Shown: piece after piece, positions 43,550 to 53,929 of the stretch
Numbering within the stretch: position 1 is the first letter of the stretch
Layout of the letters: each line of letters begins with the position of its first letter
NCBI GenBank assembly: GCA_013314735.1
Contig: JABUFD010000004.1
Span: 1 to 64,000, forward strand
Reading direction: 5' to 3'
Origin: Anaerolineae bacterium
Lineage (GTDB): Bacteria > Chloroflexota > Anaerolineae > Anaerolineales > Anaerolineaceae
Length of the DNA stretch: 64,000 bases
The notes under the pieces: model-generated
The model's database searches: none
The model's input: only the letters and a program-made list of their open reading frames with translations
What the model was told of the DNA's origin: nothing
Translations under genes and position numbers: made by a program

Positions 43550-45619
43550 TTAGTTAATGAACTTTTTGATCTGTTCCTGCGGTGCGGGTGCGTAATGGTC
43601 GAATTCCATTGTAAATGCACCTCTACCCTGGGTCACGGAGCGCAGTTCGGTTGCATACCCAAACATCTCCGATAACGGCACCAAACAATGCACGGTCTGG
43701 GAATTACCGCGCAAGTTTAACCCGGTCACTTCAGCCCGGCGCATGCCCAACTGACCGAGAACATCACCCGTGTATTCTTCGGGCATCACCACATCCATTT
43801 TCATGATCGGTTCCAGCAGTGTGGGATTCCCCTGTTGGAAAGCCTGGCGGAAACCAAACGTTGCTGCGGCACGGAAGGCCATATCACTGGAGTCCACTTC
43901 GTGGAAGGAACCGCCAGTTAATGTCACTTTGATATCCACCACGGGATAACCACCCAACACACCGCTCTCTGCTGCAGATATGACCCCGGCTTTGATCGAG
44001 GGGATGTACTCTTTGGGAATATCGCCACCGCGAATGGTATCGACAAACTGGATGCCACTTCCAGGCTCACCAGGTTCCATATCAAAGATCACATGTGCAT
44101 ATTGCCCATGGCCACCGGTTTGCTTCACATACCGATACGCCACGTTTCTCACGGCACTGGTGATTGCTTCGCGGTATGATACGCGCGGTCGCCCCACATT
44201 GGCATGCACATTAAATTCGCGCAGCATGCGGTCGACAATCACATCAAGGTGTAGTTCTCCCATGCCTGAAATGATGGTCTGTCCGGTTTGTTCATCGGTA
44301 TACACACGAAAAGTCGGATCTTCTTCCGAAAGCTTTTGCAGTGCGATTGACATTTTATCCTGATCAGCAAGGGTCTTGGGCTCAATCGCAACCATGATCA
44401 CCGGTTCCGGGAAACTGATGTTTTCCAGCAAAAGAGGATGACTGGGGGGGCAAATGGAGTCGCCTGTGAAGCTGAATTTCAAGCCTAACACACCGGCGAT
44501 GTCACCAGCTCGCACTTCCTCAATATCTTCACGCCGGTCTGCGTACATGCGGATCAACCGCCCCAGCCGTTCTTTTTTATCTTTGGCTGGATTGTACACA
44601 TTTTCACCGGCCTTGAATACGCCGGAATACACCCGCATATAAGCCAGTCGTCCGACATAAGGATCGGTGACAATCTTGAATACCAACCCACTGGCTGGTT
44701 CATCATCATTCGGTCCGCGTGTTTCTTCGGCACCGGTTTTCGGATTTTCGCCGCGTACGGCAGGCACCTCGAGCGGCGAGGGCAGGTAGTCAATCACGGC
44801 ATCCAGCACTGGCTGAATGCCTTTGTTGCGCAGGGCGGTACCGCAGAACACCGGGGTGATGGCGCCAGCGATGACACCACGCCGCAAACCCGCCTTCAAT
44901 TGTTCAATCGAAAGCTCTTCGCCTTCCAGGAATAGTTCCAGCAGATGGTCGTCCTGTTCGGCAATTTTTTCCACCATGTGCACCCGCATGAACTCCATTT
45001 CATCGACCAGTTCAGATGGGACATCCGCTGTACGGTATTCGGTTCCCTCCTGGTCAACATCCCAATACAAGGCTGTGCGCGTCAGCAGGTCAACAACACC
45101 GGTAAAAGCAGCTTCTCTGCCGATGGGCAGTTGCATCGCCACCGGGTTGGCCCCCAGGCGTTCTTCAATGGATGAAATGGTGAACTCATAGGAAGCCCCC
45201 ACGCGGTCCATTTTGTTGGCAAAACAGATTCGGGGGACGTTATAACGGTCTGCCTGGCGCCACACGGTTTCACTTTGAGGCTCAACACCCTGGGTGGCGT
45301 CAAACACCACCACCCCGCCATCGAGCACTCGCAAAGACCGCTGGACTTCCGCAGTAAAATCAATATGACCAGGAGTATCAATGAGGTTAATCTTGTAATC
45401 TTTCCACTCGCAGCTGACTGCGGCAGAAACAATTGTGATTCCACGTTCCCGTTCCTGAGCCATCCAGTCGGTGACAGTCGTGCCATCATCAACAGAACCG
45501 ATCCGATAGGTCTTTCCGGTATAGAATAGAACGCGCTCGGTGGTGGTGGTTTTCCCAGCATCGATATGCGCGATGATTCCTATATTGCGGAATCGGTCAA
45601 GCGGAACTTCACGGGTCAT
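43550..45619 (-). CDS. fusA: Elongation factor G
   Basis: EF-G is the GTPase that drives translocation. The 689-residue protein has the P-loop [36 protein letters not shown] (in two blocks), NKMDRVGA, and domain IV with GGHGQYAHV. Domain organisation and length are standard. It lies 58 bases after rpsG. Confidence 0.98.
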   Translation of the reverse strand: MTREVPLDRFRNIGIIAHIDAGKTTTTERVLFYTGKTYRIGSVDDGTTVTDWMAQERERGITIVSAAVSCEWKDYKINLIDTPGHIDFTAEVQRSLRVLDGGVVVFDATQGVEPQSETVWRQADRYNVPRICFANKMDRVGASYEFTISSIEERLGANPVAMQLPIGREAAFTGVVDLLTRTALYWDVDQEGTEYRTADVPSELVDEMEFMRVHMVEKIAEQDDHLLELFLEGEELSIEQLKAGLRRGVIAGAITPVFCGTALRNKGIQPVLDAVIDYLPSPLEVPAVRGENPKTGAEETRGPNDDEPASGLVFKIVTDPYVGRLAYMRVYSGVFKAGENVYNPAKDKKERLGRLIRMYADRREDIEEVRAGDIAGVLGLKFSFTGDSICPPSHPLLLENISFPEPVIMVAIEPKTLADQDKMSIALQKLSEEDPTFRVYTDEQTGQTIISGMGELHLDVIVDRMLREFNVHANVGRPRVSYREAITSAVRNVAYRYVKQTGGHGQYAHVIFDMEPGEPGSGIQFVDTIRGGDIPKEYIPSIKAGVISAAESGVLGGYPVVDIKVTLTGGSFHEVDSSDMAFRAAATFGFRQAFQQGNPTLLEPIMKMDVVMPEEYTGDVLGQLGMRRAEVTGLNLRGNSQTVHCLVPLSEMFGYATELRSVTQGRGAFTMEFDHYAPAPQEQIKKFIN

Positions 45620-45677
45620 TGTTAATCCTAATCTAAATTGATAAAGTGCAGGGTTTCGTGGTCTTCAGCGGTGGGGC

Positions 45678-46145
45678 TTAGACGCGGAAATGCGAGAAAG
45701 CCCGGTTTGCTTCTGCCATTTTGTGGGCTTCTTCGCGTCGCCGCACAGAAGCGCCCTGGTTTTCAGAGGCATCCATTAACTCACCTGCAAATTTTTCAGC
45801 AAAGGATCGACCACTGCGAGAGCGGGACGCAGAAATGATCCAGCGCATCGCCAATGTTTCCCGGCGATCGGAGGGGACTTCCATGGGAACCTGGTAGGTG
45901 GAACCGCCGATACGGCGTGGGCGGACTTCCATCATCGGGCCAACGTTCTTCATTGCCTGGTCAAGCACTTCCATCGGGTTTTTCCCGCTTTTGGCCTGGA
46001 TGATTTCAAAAGCATCATAGACGGCGGTGGTGGCAACGCTTTTCTTGCCGCGGGTCATGATGCGGTTGATGAACATGGAAACGAGTTCGCTTTGGTAGCG
46101 GACATCGGGTTCAACTGCACGTCGTTCTGGTTTGGTACGTCGCAT
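45678..46145 (-). CDS. rpsG: 30S ribosomal protein S7
   Basis: S7 nucleates the 30S head and represses the str operon in Escherichia coli. The 155-residue protein has the core MFINRIMTRGKKSVA, VRPRRIGGSTYQVPMEV and AMRWIISASRSRSG. Normal length for the short bacterial form. Confidence 0.97.
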   Translation of the reverse strand: MRRTKPERRAVEPDVRYQSELVSMFINRIMTRGKKSVATTAVYDAFEIIQAKSGKNPMEVLDQAMKNVGPMMEVRPRRIGGSTYQVPMEVPSDRRETLAMRWIISASRSRSGRSFAEKFAGELMDASENQGASVRRREEAHKMAEANRAFSHFRV

Positions 46146-46167
46146 TGAATTCTAACTCCTCTTCAAT

Positions 46168-46584
46168 TTATTTCGGCCGCTTGGTGCCGTATTTGGAACG
46201 CTGTTGTTTGCGGCCATCCACACCGGTGGTATCCAGCGAACCGCGCACAATGTGATAGCGCACACCAGGCAGGTCTTTCACACGACCACCGCGGACAAGC
46301 ACCACAGAGTGTTCCTGTAAACGGTGACCTTCGCCCGGGATATAGGTAGTCACTTCCATCCCGTTCGACAAACGCACACGAGCGATCTTTCGCAGGGCCG
46401 AGTTCGGTTTCTTGGGGGTGGTGGTACGAACGACAGTACACACACCGCGTTTCTGGGGCGCGCCGGTGGGCTGCTTTGTTCGCTTTTGCTTGTGAGAGTT
46501 CCACGTATATTGCAATGCCGGGGATTTGCTCTTTGCTCGTTTGGACTTTCGTCCTTTGCGAACCAATTGGTTAATTGTTGGCAC
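46168..46584 (-). CDS. rpsL: 30S ribosomal protein S12
   Basis: S12 controls decoding accuracy. The 138-residue protein has [20 protein letters not shown] with the Lys at the streptomycin-resistance position unchanged, and [20 protein letters not shown] where most bacteria have HNLQ. The N-terminus [12 protein letters not shown] and C-terminus KYGTKRPK are typical. It is first in the str transcript. Confidence 0.97.
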   Translation of the reverse strand: MPTINQLVRKGRKSKRAKSKSPALQYTWNSHKQKRTKQPTGAPQKRGVCTVVRTTTPKKPNSALRKIARVRLSNGMEVTTYIPGEGHRLQEHSVVLVRGGRVKDLPGVRYHIVRGSLDTTGVDGRKQQRSKYGTKRPK

Positions 46585-46635
46585 TTTTTGCCTCCATCCT
46601 TGTGTTTTTCGACTTGTTTTCTTTGTTTCTTCATC

Positions 46636-46667
46636 AGAGAAGCCAGTGTTTCACTACCGGCTTCTCT
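46636..46667 (-). promoter_or_regulatory. Hairpin in the rpsL leader
   Basis: Nine base pairs (AGAGAAGCC / GGCTTCTCT) with an inner AGTG/CACT stem lie about 40 bases after the predicted start point of the str transcript and 52 bases before rpsL. There is no U tract on the minus strand. On the plus strand a UUUUC follows, but no plus-strand gene ends here. A leader control element is more likely than a terminator. Confidence 0.5.
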
Positions 46668-46714
46668 GTTTTCTACAATGCTTCTTATGGATAAAAATTA
46701 CGCAACGGCAGAAG

Positions 46715-46743
46715 AGTATACCATAAGGTCATAGACGGGTCAA
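46715..46743 (-). promoter_or_regulatory. Sigma-70 promoter of the str operon
   Basis: TTGACC (46743-46738), a 17-base spacer and TATACT (46720-46715) with TGG immediately upstream, on the minus strand. It begins 25 bases before the rpoB stop's downstream end, so rpsL is transcribed independently of rpoB. Confidence 0.87.
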
Positions 46744-46767
46744 GATTGGCCGCCACTCCGATCCTGA

Positions 46768-49700
46768 TTACTCATGCTCCGTCAGGCCCAGCATGCCGGT
46801 GGGAAGGACGGGGGGTTTCACCCGTTCTTCATCTTTTCCAAATCGGACCACTTCGCCATTTTCCATCACACCCTCCACTGCCAGGCCAAGGCTCTGCAGT
46901 TCTTTGACAAGCACGCGGAACGATGCCGGCAGGCCAGGTTCTTCGATCGGTTCATCCTTGACGATGGCTTCGTACGTGGCAACACGTCCGACCACATCGT
47001 CCGATTTCACCGTCAGGATTTCCTGCAGGGTGTAAGCAGCGCCGTAGGCTTCCAACGCCCATACTTCCATTTCACCGAAGCGCTGACCGCCAAATTGCGC
47101 CTTGCCGCCCAACGGTTGCTGTGTCACCAGCGAGTATGGGCCGGTGGAACGGGCATGTACTTTGTCTTCCACCAGGTGATGCAGTTTGAGCATGGTCATC
47201 ACGCCAATGGTCACCGCGTTATCGAACAGATCGCCGGTTTTGCCATCGCGCAGCAATTGTTTGCCCAACGTCGGCAACGGATGACCAGATTGGGTCATGA
47301 AACTTTCTGCCATTTCGGTAATCGCCTCATCAGCCGCGTTCGACACATCGACCTCATTGGAAACCAGCCACAGGCGCAGGGCTGTATTGATGGTATAAGT
47401 ATCCTGTTCTTCGGTGAAGGAAGCACGCTCCTTCATATCATACACAGCCTCAGGATCAAAACCCTTTTCCTTCAGCCAACGCTTGAGAGTTTGGACACGG
47501 GCGTAATTGTTATCAACCTTCATCTGGTAGAAATCTACGTCCTCGTCCTTCATCCACTGTTCCAGGAACAACAAGCGCACTTCATCATCATCCTCGATCA
47601 TTTCGGGATCATGTTCGATGCCGTTCACCCAGGTCCATGCCATTTCAGCAGTTTCGGTCCAGGCACGATCCATCAGCCACGCGCGGCCCAGTTCGGCTTC
47701 AATCTGTAATTCGCTGGCGCCGTCAAACACGGGGGTAACTGCGCGGAATCCCAACTGACGGGCAGCCCATCCAAGATGGGTTTCCAACACCTGGCCAATG
47801 TTCATACGGCCGGGTACCCCCAGGGGATTCAAAATGATGTCAACCGGGGTGCCATCTTCCAGGAACGGCATATCTTCCACCGGCACCACGCGGGAAACCA
47901 CACCCTTGTTCCCATGGCGTCCGGCCATCTTATCACCAGCAGTGATCTTACGGCGCTGCGCCACAGACACACGTACCATCGTATCAACACCGGCTGACAA
48001 ATCGGAGTTTTCCTCGCGCGTGAACACTTTCACATCCACAACTTTCCCCCGCTCGCCGTGCGGCATGCGGAGTGAGGTGTCTTTGACATCGCGTGACTTT
48101 TCGCCGAAAATGGCGCGCAACAGGCGTTCTTCAGGAGTCAGTTCTTTTTCACCTTTGGGGGTGATTTTCCCCACCAGGATATCATTTGGGCCAACCTCTG
48201 CGCCAATGCGGATCACACCGGTTTCATCGAGGTCTTTAATCGCATCTTCACCCACGTTCGGAATGTCGCGTGTGATTTCTTCCGGACCCAATTTGGTGTC
48301 ACGGGCTTCGACCTCATACTTTTCAATATGAACGGAGGTAAAACGATCATCTTGCACCAACCGTTCCGAGATCAGGATTGCATCTTCGAAGTTGCCGCCT
48401 TCCCAGGAAACAAAGGCCACTACCACATTTTGGCCCAGTGCAAGGTTACCGTCAACAGTAGAGGAAGAATCTGCCAGGATATCGCCTTTGCGAACCTGTT
48501 GACCCTTGGTCACCACCGGGCGCTGGTCAATACAGGTGGATTGGTTGGAGCGCTGGTATTTGCGCAGAGAGTAGGTATCGATGGTCCCCTGGCTGGAGCG
48601 GACAGTTACTTGTTTCCCTGTGACAGAAATCACTTCACCATCGTGCGCGGCGGTAACAATCTGCCCTGAATCGGATGCTGCGATATTTTCCATGCCGGTT
48701 GATACCAGCGGAATCTCGGGGATCAGCAACGGCACGGATTGGGCCTGCATGTTCGAGCCCATCAGGGCACGGTTGGCGTCGTCATGCTCAAGGAATGGGA
48801 TCAAAGAAGCACTGATGCCTACCACCTGGTTGGGCGCTACATCCATGAAGTTCACATTCGCCACGTTTGACATGGTGAACTCACCCTGGGAGCGAACCGA
48901 TACCCGCTCCGGCATAAATTCGCCCCGATTGTTCAGTGGCGTGGTTGCCAACGCGATGACAAATTTGTCTTCCTTGTCGGCGGAAAGATACACAATTTCT
49001 TCGGTGACAAATGCCCGCACGAAGACATTGAATGGTTCCAATTTCTTCAACTGGTCAAACTGGTCTGTGCTGACTGTTTCCCCCTGGGGAACGATCACTT
49101 TCTCTGTCTGCGGATCAACCACATCTTCCATCACCAGGTGGCCAATGATGGTTTCATCATTACTGGCAAGCGCATGTTTCACCCGTCGATAGGGAGTTTC
49201 AATGAAACCGTATTCATTTACACGGGCAAAATTGGCCAGACGGCCGATCAAACCAATGTTTGGGCCTTCCGGTGTTTCGATCGGGCAAATCCGTCCATAA
49301 TGCGAGTTGTGCACATCACGCACATCCAATCCTGCGCGCTCACGATGCAGCCCACCAGGGCCGAGGGCAGAAAGGGTACGTTTATTGCGTAATTCAGATA
49401 ACGGGTTGGTCTGGTCCATGAACTGTGATAACTGGCTCGAGCCGAAGAACTCGCGCAGTGCTGCTACCACCGGGCGAATATTCACCAGGCTGACCGGCGA
49501 AACCGCATCCTGGTCATGGATCGACATGCGCTCCTTGATCACCCGCTCCATCCGACGCATACCAATACGCAACTTGTTCTGGATCAGTTCCCCCACCGTC
49601 TTCACACGCCGGTTGCCAAGATGATCAATATCATCCGGCCGCTCAATGCCGTTATTGATCGCGATCATACGACGCACCACTGCGACAATGTCGTAGCGGG

Positions 49701-50664
49701 TGATCATTCGATTATTCATCGGGACCTTGTCATCCAGGTCCAGTTTCTGATTCAGTTTGTAGCGGCCAACCCGTTCCAGGTCATAATGACGCTGGTCGAA
49801 TAACTGTTCCTGCATGAACTCACGGGCATTATCGAGGGTGACAGGGTCACCAGGGCGCATGCGCCGGAAGAATTCCAACAGGGCTTGTTCTGCGATGGTG
49901 GATTTCTCAAGATTCCATTCCGGTTCCTGGTTCATGGTGGACGCAATGTACTTGCGTTCAAGATCGGTATCCACATCTTCGAACAAGGAGTAAAGTTCTT
50001 CATCAGTACCGGTTTGAATTGGCGAATTGGGAAGACCATCAGAAATGGCGGCCAATGCGCGCAGGAAAATCGTGATCGGCACGGTGCGGCGGCGGTTATA
50101 CTTCAAAATGATGTAGTCGTTCTTACGGGTTTCAAATTCCATCCAAGCGCCGCGGTCTGGAATCAATTTGGCCATCGCCAGGCGGTGGCCGCTGGTCCGG
50201 TCTACATCGGCTTCGAAATAGACGCCCGGGGAGCGGATTAATTGCGAAACCACCACGCGCTCTGTTCCATTAATAATGAAGGTGCCCTGGTTGGTCATTT
50301 CGGGGAAGTCGCCCAGGAAAATATCCATTTTATTGGGTTCAGCAATTTCCGAACCTGCCAGGAGTACAGAAACATACAGCGGCACCGAATAGGTTAAGTC
50401 ACGTTCAACACATTCCTCAACCGTGTATTTTGGCTCGCCGAAGTGATACCGCAGATCCCACTCACGGGCTTCTGCTGAATTTCCAGGAAAATACAATTTC
50501 ATTCCCTGGTTGTAAGATTCGATGGGGGAAACCTCATCAAACAGGTCTGCAAGTCCTTCCCGCTTCAAACGCTTGAAAGATTCAATTTGAACCTCAATCA
50601 GGTTCGGAAGTTGGAAAGTTCGCTCAATACTCGAATACGATTTTGTCGGCAAGACAGAAGCCAT
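46768..50664 (-). CDS. rpoB: RNA polymerase beta subunit
   Basis: The 1298-residue protein is full length, with [18 protein letters not shown] in the rifampicin region, [40 protein letters not shown] and the C-terminal [19 protein letters not shown]-type block. The start ATG at 50664 has AGGAG 7 bases upstream; earlier in-frame codons do not. Two things are odd. rpoC does not follow; the next gene is rpsL under its own promoter. The rifampicin pocket reads [10 protein letters not shown] where Escherichia coli has SEITHKRRIS, replacing His526 by Asn and Arg529 by Thr. Confidence 0.98.
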   Translation of the reverse strand: MASVLPTKSYSSIERTFQLPNLIEVQIESFKRLKREGLADLFDEVSPIESYNQGMKLYFPGNSAEAREWDLRYHFGEPKYTVEECVERDLTYSVPLYVSVLLAGSEIAEPNKMDIFLGDFPEMTNQGTFIINGTERVVVSQLIRSPGVYFEADVDRTSGHRLAMAKLIPDRGAWMEFETRKNDYIILKYNRRRTVPITIFLRALAAISDGLPNSPIQTGTDEELYSLFEDVDTDLERKYIASTMNQEPEWNLEKSTIAEQALLEFFRRMRPGDPVTLDNAREFMQEQLFDQRHYDLERVGRYKLNQKLDLDDKVPMNNRMITRYDIVAVVRRMIAINNGIERPDDIDHLGNRRVKTVGELIQNKLRIGMRRMERVIKERMSIHDQDAVSPVSLVNIRPVVAALREFFGSSQLSQFMDQTNPLSELRNKRTLSALGPGGLHRERAGLDVRDVHNSHYGRICPIETPEGPNIGLIGRLANFARVNEYGFIETPYRRVKHALASNDETIIGHLVMEDVVDPQTEKVIVPQGETVSTDQFDQLKKLEPFNVFVRAFVTEEIVYLSADKEDKFVIALATTPLNNRGEFMPERVSVRSQGEFTMSNVANVNFMDVAPNQVVGISASLIPFLEHDDANRALMGSNMQAQSVPLLIPEIPLVSTGMENIAASDSGQIVTAAHDGEVISVTGKQVTVRSSQGTIDTYSLRKYQRSNQSTCIDQRPVVTKGQQVRKGDILADSSSTVDGNLALGQNVVVAFVSWEGGNFEDAILISERLVQDDRFTSVHIEKYEVEARDTKLGPEEITRDIPNVGEDAIKDLDETGVIRIGAEVGPNDILVGKITPKGEKELTPEERLLRAIFGEKSRDVKDTSLRMPHGERGKVVDVKVFTREENSDLSAGVDTMVRVSVAQRRKITAGDKMAGRHGNKGVVSRVVPVEDMPFLEDGTPVDIILNPLGVPGRMNIGQVLETHLGWAARQLGFRAVTPVFDGASELQIEAELGRAWLMDRAWTETAEMAWTWVNGIEHDPEMIEDDDEVRLLFLEQWMKDEDVDFYQMKVDNNYARVQTLKRWLKEKGFDPEAVYDMKERASFTEEQDTYTINTALRLWLVSNEVDVSNAADEAITEMAESFMTQSGHPLPTLGKQLLRDGKTGDLFDNAVTIGVMTMLKLHHLVEDKVHARSTGPYSLVTQQPLGGKAQFGGQRFGEMEVWALEAYGAAYTLQEILTVKSDDVVGRVATYEAIVKDEPIEEPGLPASFRVLVKELQSLGLAVEGVMENGEVVRFGKDEERVKPPVLPTGMLGLTEHE

Positions 50665-50728
50665 GGACCACTCCTGAAGGAACATCAGACTACCAGATTC
50701 ATTAAATAAACACAATACGCAAATGATA

Positions 50729-50757
50729 ATTATAGCAAACGAACATTACCAGGTCAA
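50729..50757 (-). promoter_or_regulatory. Sigma-70 promoter of rpoB
   Basis: TTGACC (50757-50752), a 17-base spacer and a perfect TATAAT (50734-50729) on the minus strand. The leader before the ATG at 50664 is about 58 bases. A 6-bp stem (AAGCAT/ATGCTT, 50756-50771) borders the -35. Confidence 0.9.
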
Positions 50758-50807
50758 GCATATGGATGCTTTTCACTGGCACTTTGGAGAGAGTTTTGTT
50801 CGGTGAG

Positions 50808-51371
50808 TCAATCCAATGGAATAATTTCTCCTTTGATGGTTCCATCACCGAGTTCTAGCATACCAAATGATAAAGGCCCTCCTTGCCGAACCGGGACATT
50901 CACAGAACCCGGATTGAATAACAGCACCCCGTTGCGGGCTTCGTTTAGGGCACGGTGGGTGTGGCCAAAGACGATTACATCAGCGCCATCCCCGACTGCC
51001 ATTAGCCAGGGCAAAAACCAGTTCAGGTCATATTTACGAAACATCATCCGCACCTTGTTCAACAGGTATCCCCAGAACTCGGCGTGTCCATGAGTCAACG
51101 CAATCTGAATCCCATGGACTGCAATCCACTTGACCATGGACAAATGCGGCAGAAACCAGATATCACGATTTCCTTTGACTGGAATCACCAGAGCTATTTC
51201 TTCAAGCTCCCGAATCACCTCCGGCAGAATGATATCACCCGCGTGCAATATATAGTCGGGCTTCGCTTCCCGCAATGCAGGAAGCAGACCAGGATGCAGC
51301 ATCCGACGCCGGTCGGGCACATGGGTATCCGCCACAACAGCAATCCGAATGTTTGCCTGCAAAGGAATCAA
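50808..51371 (-). CDS. YfcE/MJ0936-type metallophosphoesterase
   Basis: The 187-residue protein has all motifs of the small calcineurin-like phosphoesterases: VVADTHVPD, HAGDII, VKGNRD, LTHGH and FGHTHRA. These bind two metal ions; relatives hydrolyse phosphodiesters of uncertain physiological substrate. The best start is a TTG at 51371 after GGTGG; there is no ATG before the first motif. It is between the L21-L27-L31 operon and rpoB. Confidence 0.88.
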   Translation of the reverse strand: MIPLQANIRIAVVADTHVPDRRRMLHPGLLPALREAKPDYILHAGDIILPEVIRELEEIALVIPVKGNRDIWFLPHLSMVKWIAVHGIQIALTHGHAEFWGYLLNKVRMMFRKYDLNWFLPWLMAVGDGADVIVFGHTHRALNEARNGVLLFNPGSVNVPVRQGGPLSFGMLELGDGTIKGEIIPLD

Positions 51372-51397
51372 TCCAGTCCACCCTTATGAGAGTAATA

Positions 51398-51445
51398 AAC
51401 AGTTCTCCTCGTATCCTGCATGAAACAGAGCAGAGGAGAACTGTT
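51398..51445 (-). terminator. Terminator hairpin after rpmE
   Basis: A perfect 13-bp stem (AACAGTTCTCCTC / GAGGAGAACTGTT) with a 22-base loop lies 50 bases after the L31-fusion gene. The minus-strand transcript continues UUAUUACUC, a weak U run. Confidence 0.7.
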
Positions 51446-51494
51446 AAGCATCAATTTATGAAACCGATTCTCCGGTATTCAGAGACGCACAGGA

Positions 51495-51962
51495 TTATTC
51501 CGCCAGAGAAGGCAGATCATAACCCATTTGCCGCAGAATTTTCTTCAAATCAATCAGGGATTTTCGGCCAAAACCATCGATGGAGAGCAAAGCATCTTCA
51601 CCCTGGGCAAACTTTTCAAGCACGTCACCCACAGTAACGACATCGGCTTTAAGTAATGCATCTTTGGCTCGGGCTGTCAGTTCCAAATCGGCCAAGGCAC
51701 GATTGGGGCTGGTTTTATCTTCAGTCCGTTGGCGTTTTTCATCCAGATACTGTTCGCGCGCCTGCAAACGCTTGTAGAAGCGATCCACCTGGCCTTCGAC
51801 ATCGAGAATGCGCTGGAGCTGCCCGGTATAAAACGGATGGCAGTTGGAGCAGACCTCGGTGCGGATCTCTTGTTGGGTGGAACCCGTTTTCCAGGTAGCA
51901 CCACAAGAAGCGCAAACCACAGTGGCTTCCGCGAAATATTTCGGTTGTACTGCTTTTTTCAT
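51495..51962 (-). CDS. rpmE: Ribosomal protein L31 fused to an RNA polymerase alpha-CTD-like domain
   Basis: Residues 1-75 are a C+ L31: CASC (17-20) and CSNCHPFYTG (38-47) give the four zinc Cys, then ILDVEGQVDRFYKR. After a charged linker (about 66-87) a second domain runs from 88 to 152. By hand alignment it shares 23 of about 63 residues with the CTD of this window's RpoA (TVGDV, GEDA, SI, FG, KSL, GY). The DNA-binding residues of the Escherichia coli CTD map to Arg98 (R265), Gly132 (G296), Lys134 (K298) and Ser135 (S299); Asn268 becomes Asp101. Total length is 155 against about 70 for plain L31. It is third in an L21-L27-L31 operon. The helix-hairpin-helix fold could bind DNA or rRNA. 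Confidence 0.92.
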   Translation of the reverse strand: MKKAVQPKYFAEATVVCASCGATWKTGSTQQEIRTEVCSNCHPFYTGQLQRILDVEGQVDRFYKRLQAREQYLDEKRQRTEDKTSPNRALADLELTARAKDALLKADVVTVGDVLEKFAQGEDALLSIDGFGRKSLIDLKKILRQMGYDLPSLAE

Positions 51963-51980
51963 CTTTCGAAACCCTTTCCT

Positions 51981-52256
51981 TTAGGCATCCACTGCCTGCG
52001 CCACAGAGGGTTCAACGTTAACACGCTTCTGCCCACCCGGGAGTGTTTCAAACACAACAACACCTTCCGCAGTTGCGTACAGGGTATCGTCTTTACCGAC
52101 TTTGACATTGCGTCCGGCCCGGATTTTGGTACCGCGCTGCCGCACCAGGATGTTACCTGAAAGCACAGCCTCGCCGCCAAAACGCTTTACGCCCAGGCGC
52201 TGTGAACGACTATCACGACCATTGCGGCTTGAGCCGCCACCTTTTTTATGTGCCAT
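51981..52256 (-). CDS. rpmA: 50S ribosomal protein L27
   Basis: L27 reaches the peptidyl transferase centre with its N-terminus. The 91-residue protein starts [20 protein letters not shown] with no cleavable extension of the Firmicute type, and has [18 protein letters not shown]. It lies 6 bases after rplU. Confidence 0.97.
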   Translation of the reverse strand: MAHKKGGGSSRNGRDSRSQRLGVKRFGGEAVLSGNILVRQRGTKIRAGRNVKVGKDDTLYATAEGVVVFETLPGGQKRVNVEPSVAQAVDA

Positions 52257-52262
52257 TGTTTC

Positions 52263-52580
52263 CTACTCCCTCACAATCGAATCAATCTGTAAACGGGTAT
52301 ACTGCTGGCGGTGGCCGGTTTTGGTACGAATGCGTTCCTTGGGACGATAATGGAACACAATCACCTTCTCGCCCTTCACCTGCCCCAGCACAGTCGCTTT
52401 CACGACCGAACCTTTCACCACAGGGGTGCCAACTTCCACACCATTCTCGCCTGACACCAGCAAAACCTGGTCAAGCTGGATGGAATCGCCCACCTCATAC
52501 GGGAGCTTGTCGACTTCGATCGTGGCGCCTTCCACGGCTTTGTACTGCTTGCCGCCACTTTCAACGATTGCATACTTCAT
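52263..52580 (-). CDS. rplU: 50S ribosomal protein L21
   Basis: The 105-residue protein starts MKYAIVESGGKQYKAVEG and has KVIVFHYRPKERIRTKTGHRQ near the end, both diagnostic. The ATG at 52580 has AGAGGTG upstream; the longer open frame runs into the leader. It is first in the operon. Confidence 0.97.
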   Translation of the reverse strand: MKYAIVESGGKQYKAVEGATIEVDKLPYEVGDSIQLDQVLLVSGENGVEVGTPVVKGSVVKATVLGQVKGEKVIVFHYRPKERIRTKTGHRQQYTRLQIDSIVRE

Positions 52581-52714
52581 GTTATACACCTCTCCAATCT
52601 TCACTTCACCACATCGCCTCGCGTTGATCCGCCAGTGTGCGGGTAAGTTGGGGAAAATAAAATATTTTACTGGCCGCCAAATGATCAAAAACGATCCTAC
52701 AGACAGCGCACTAG

Positions 52715-52744
52715 ATTATACATTGCGGGCCTGACATTTGTCAA
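52715..52744 (-). promoter_or_regulatory. Sigma-70 promoter of the L21-L27-L31 operon
   Basis: Perfect TTGACA (52744-52739) and perfect TATAAT (52720-52715) separated by 18 bases, on the minus strand. The leader is about 127 bases. Confidence 0.92.
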
Positions 52745-52761
52745 GCCATAGTTTTCGATGG

Positions 52762-53916
52762 TTAATCTACTTCCAAATCTTGTTTCAGCACATCGATCAA
52801 CGCCTGCAGCTGGTACAGACGGGATTCCTTGATCGCCACAATCAGGTCAGAGACTTCCTGTGTGGCATGTTCCACCTGTTCCGTTCTCGTGTTGATTTGA
52901 TCCAGAACACGCTCCAAATCCCTCCGCCGCTCCTCATCTTTTAGAATATAGGCAGCCCAGCGTTTCTGCTCTGATCCCTGGAACTCTTCCCAATCCTGGT
53001 GCATATGTTCGGAAGAAAGACGTTGTAATTCAGTGACTTCGTGGATCCGCCGCTCCAGGCGTTCATTGACATCATCGAAACTTTCCGCCGATTTTTCAAG
53101 GCTCTGACTCATCACGGACAGTTCTGCTATCCGTTGCTCATAGATGGAAAATTTACTGGCAAACAGCTCAAATTTCTCACGGATCTCTTTCCACTCATGT
53201 TCCTGGTCTACCAACCGCAGTGTCTGTTTTTCAATGAATGCAGTCACTTCCTGCTGGCGTTGGGTCTCACCATTCCTCAAGTCGCCCAGCCGCCCATCAT
53301 ACTTACGCACACTTTCTGCCAGCAGTTCCAGTTTACCCCGTTGTTCATCCTGCCGTTTGCGAAGTTGTTCGCCTTCAGCCTGCAGATCAAGAATGCGTTT
53401 GGCATCCTGTCGGCGGTTCTCTTCGAGCATTTTGATAGTCCGCTGGCGCGTTTCATCTTCCCGCCCGACTGCTTCCACACTCTTCTCAATCGAGGCAATC
53501 ATCCGTCCCAGGCGATGGTCCTCTTCATCCTGTTTCGTGAGTGTTGCCTGTATTTCAGGTAAGACAGCCAGGCTCTTTTTAAGGTCACCGATGGCAATAT
53601 TGACTTTCGCCACTTCTGCTGCGGCATGCTTTTCCACCAACTCAATCTCGCGCACGAGCTTTTTCTCCACATCCTGGGTGTTCCGGGTCATCTCCACCTG
53701 GAGATTCTTTATTTGCAGCTCAAGCTGATCAAACCGATCCAACTGGGCTTTCAACAGGCTGATTTCGGTTTCCATTTCATTCTGCCGCTGGGTAAGTTTG
53801 GGAACCTCCCGCTGATATGCCTGCAGTTGTTCCTGTAATGCGGCAATGGCATCCTTGTCACGCCTGCGTTCACTATCCAACCAATCCAGTTGTTTGATGA
53901 TTTGTTCCATGTCCAT
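52762..53916 (-). CDS. Long coiled-coil protein
   Basis: The 384-residue protein is almost entirely heptad-patterned, rich in Glu, Gln, Arg and Leu, with few Pro or Gly. It has no signal peptide, membrane helix or nucleotide motif. It resembles the coiled-coil arms of SMC-like or DivIVA-like proteins without a head domain. GAGG lies 7 bases before the ATG. It starts 13 bases after the third antiporter-like gene and is probably in that transcript, so a role linked to the membrane module is possible. Confidence 0.65.
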   Translation of the reverse strand: MDMEQIIKQLDWLDSERRRDKDAIAALQEQLQAYQREVPKLTQRQNEMETEISLLKAQLDRFDQLELQIKNLQVEMTRNTQDVEKKLVREIELVEKHAAAEVAKVNIAIGDLKKSLAVLPEIQATLTKQDEEDHRLGRMIASIEKSVEAVGREDETRQRTIKMLEENRRQDAKRILDLQAEGEQLRKRQDEQRGKLELLAESVRKYDGRLGDLRNGETQRQQEVTAFIEKQTLRLVDQEHEWKEIREKFELFASKFSIYEQRIAELSVMSQSLEKSAESFDDVNERLERRIHEVTELQRLSSEHMHQDWEEFQGSEQKRWAAYILKDEERRRDLERVLDQINTRTEQVEHATQEVSDLIVAIKESRLYQLQALIDVLKQDLEVD

Positions 53917-53929
53917 TGTTCTACCTCAT

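Noticed and set aside
46774-47709. 311-codon plus-strand frame opposite rpoB
   Set aside because: Antisense to the conserved C-terminal part of RpoB; no motif or binding site.
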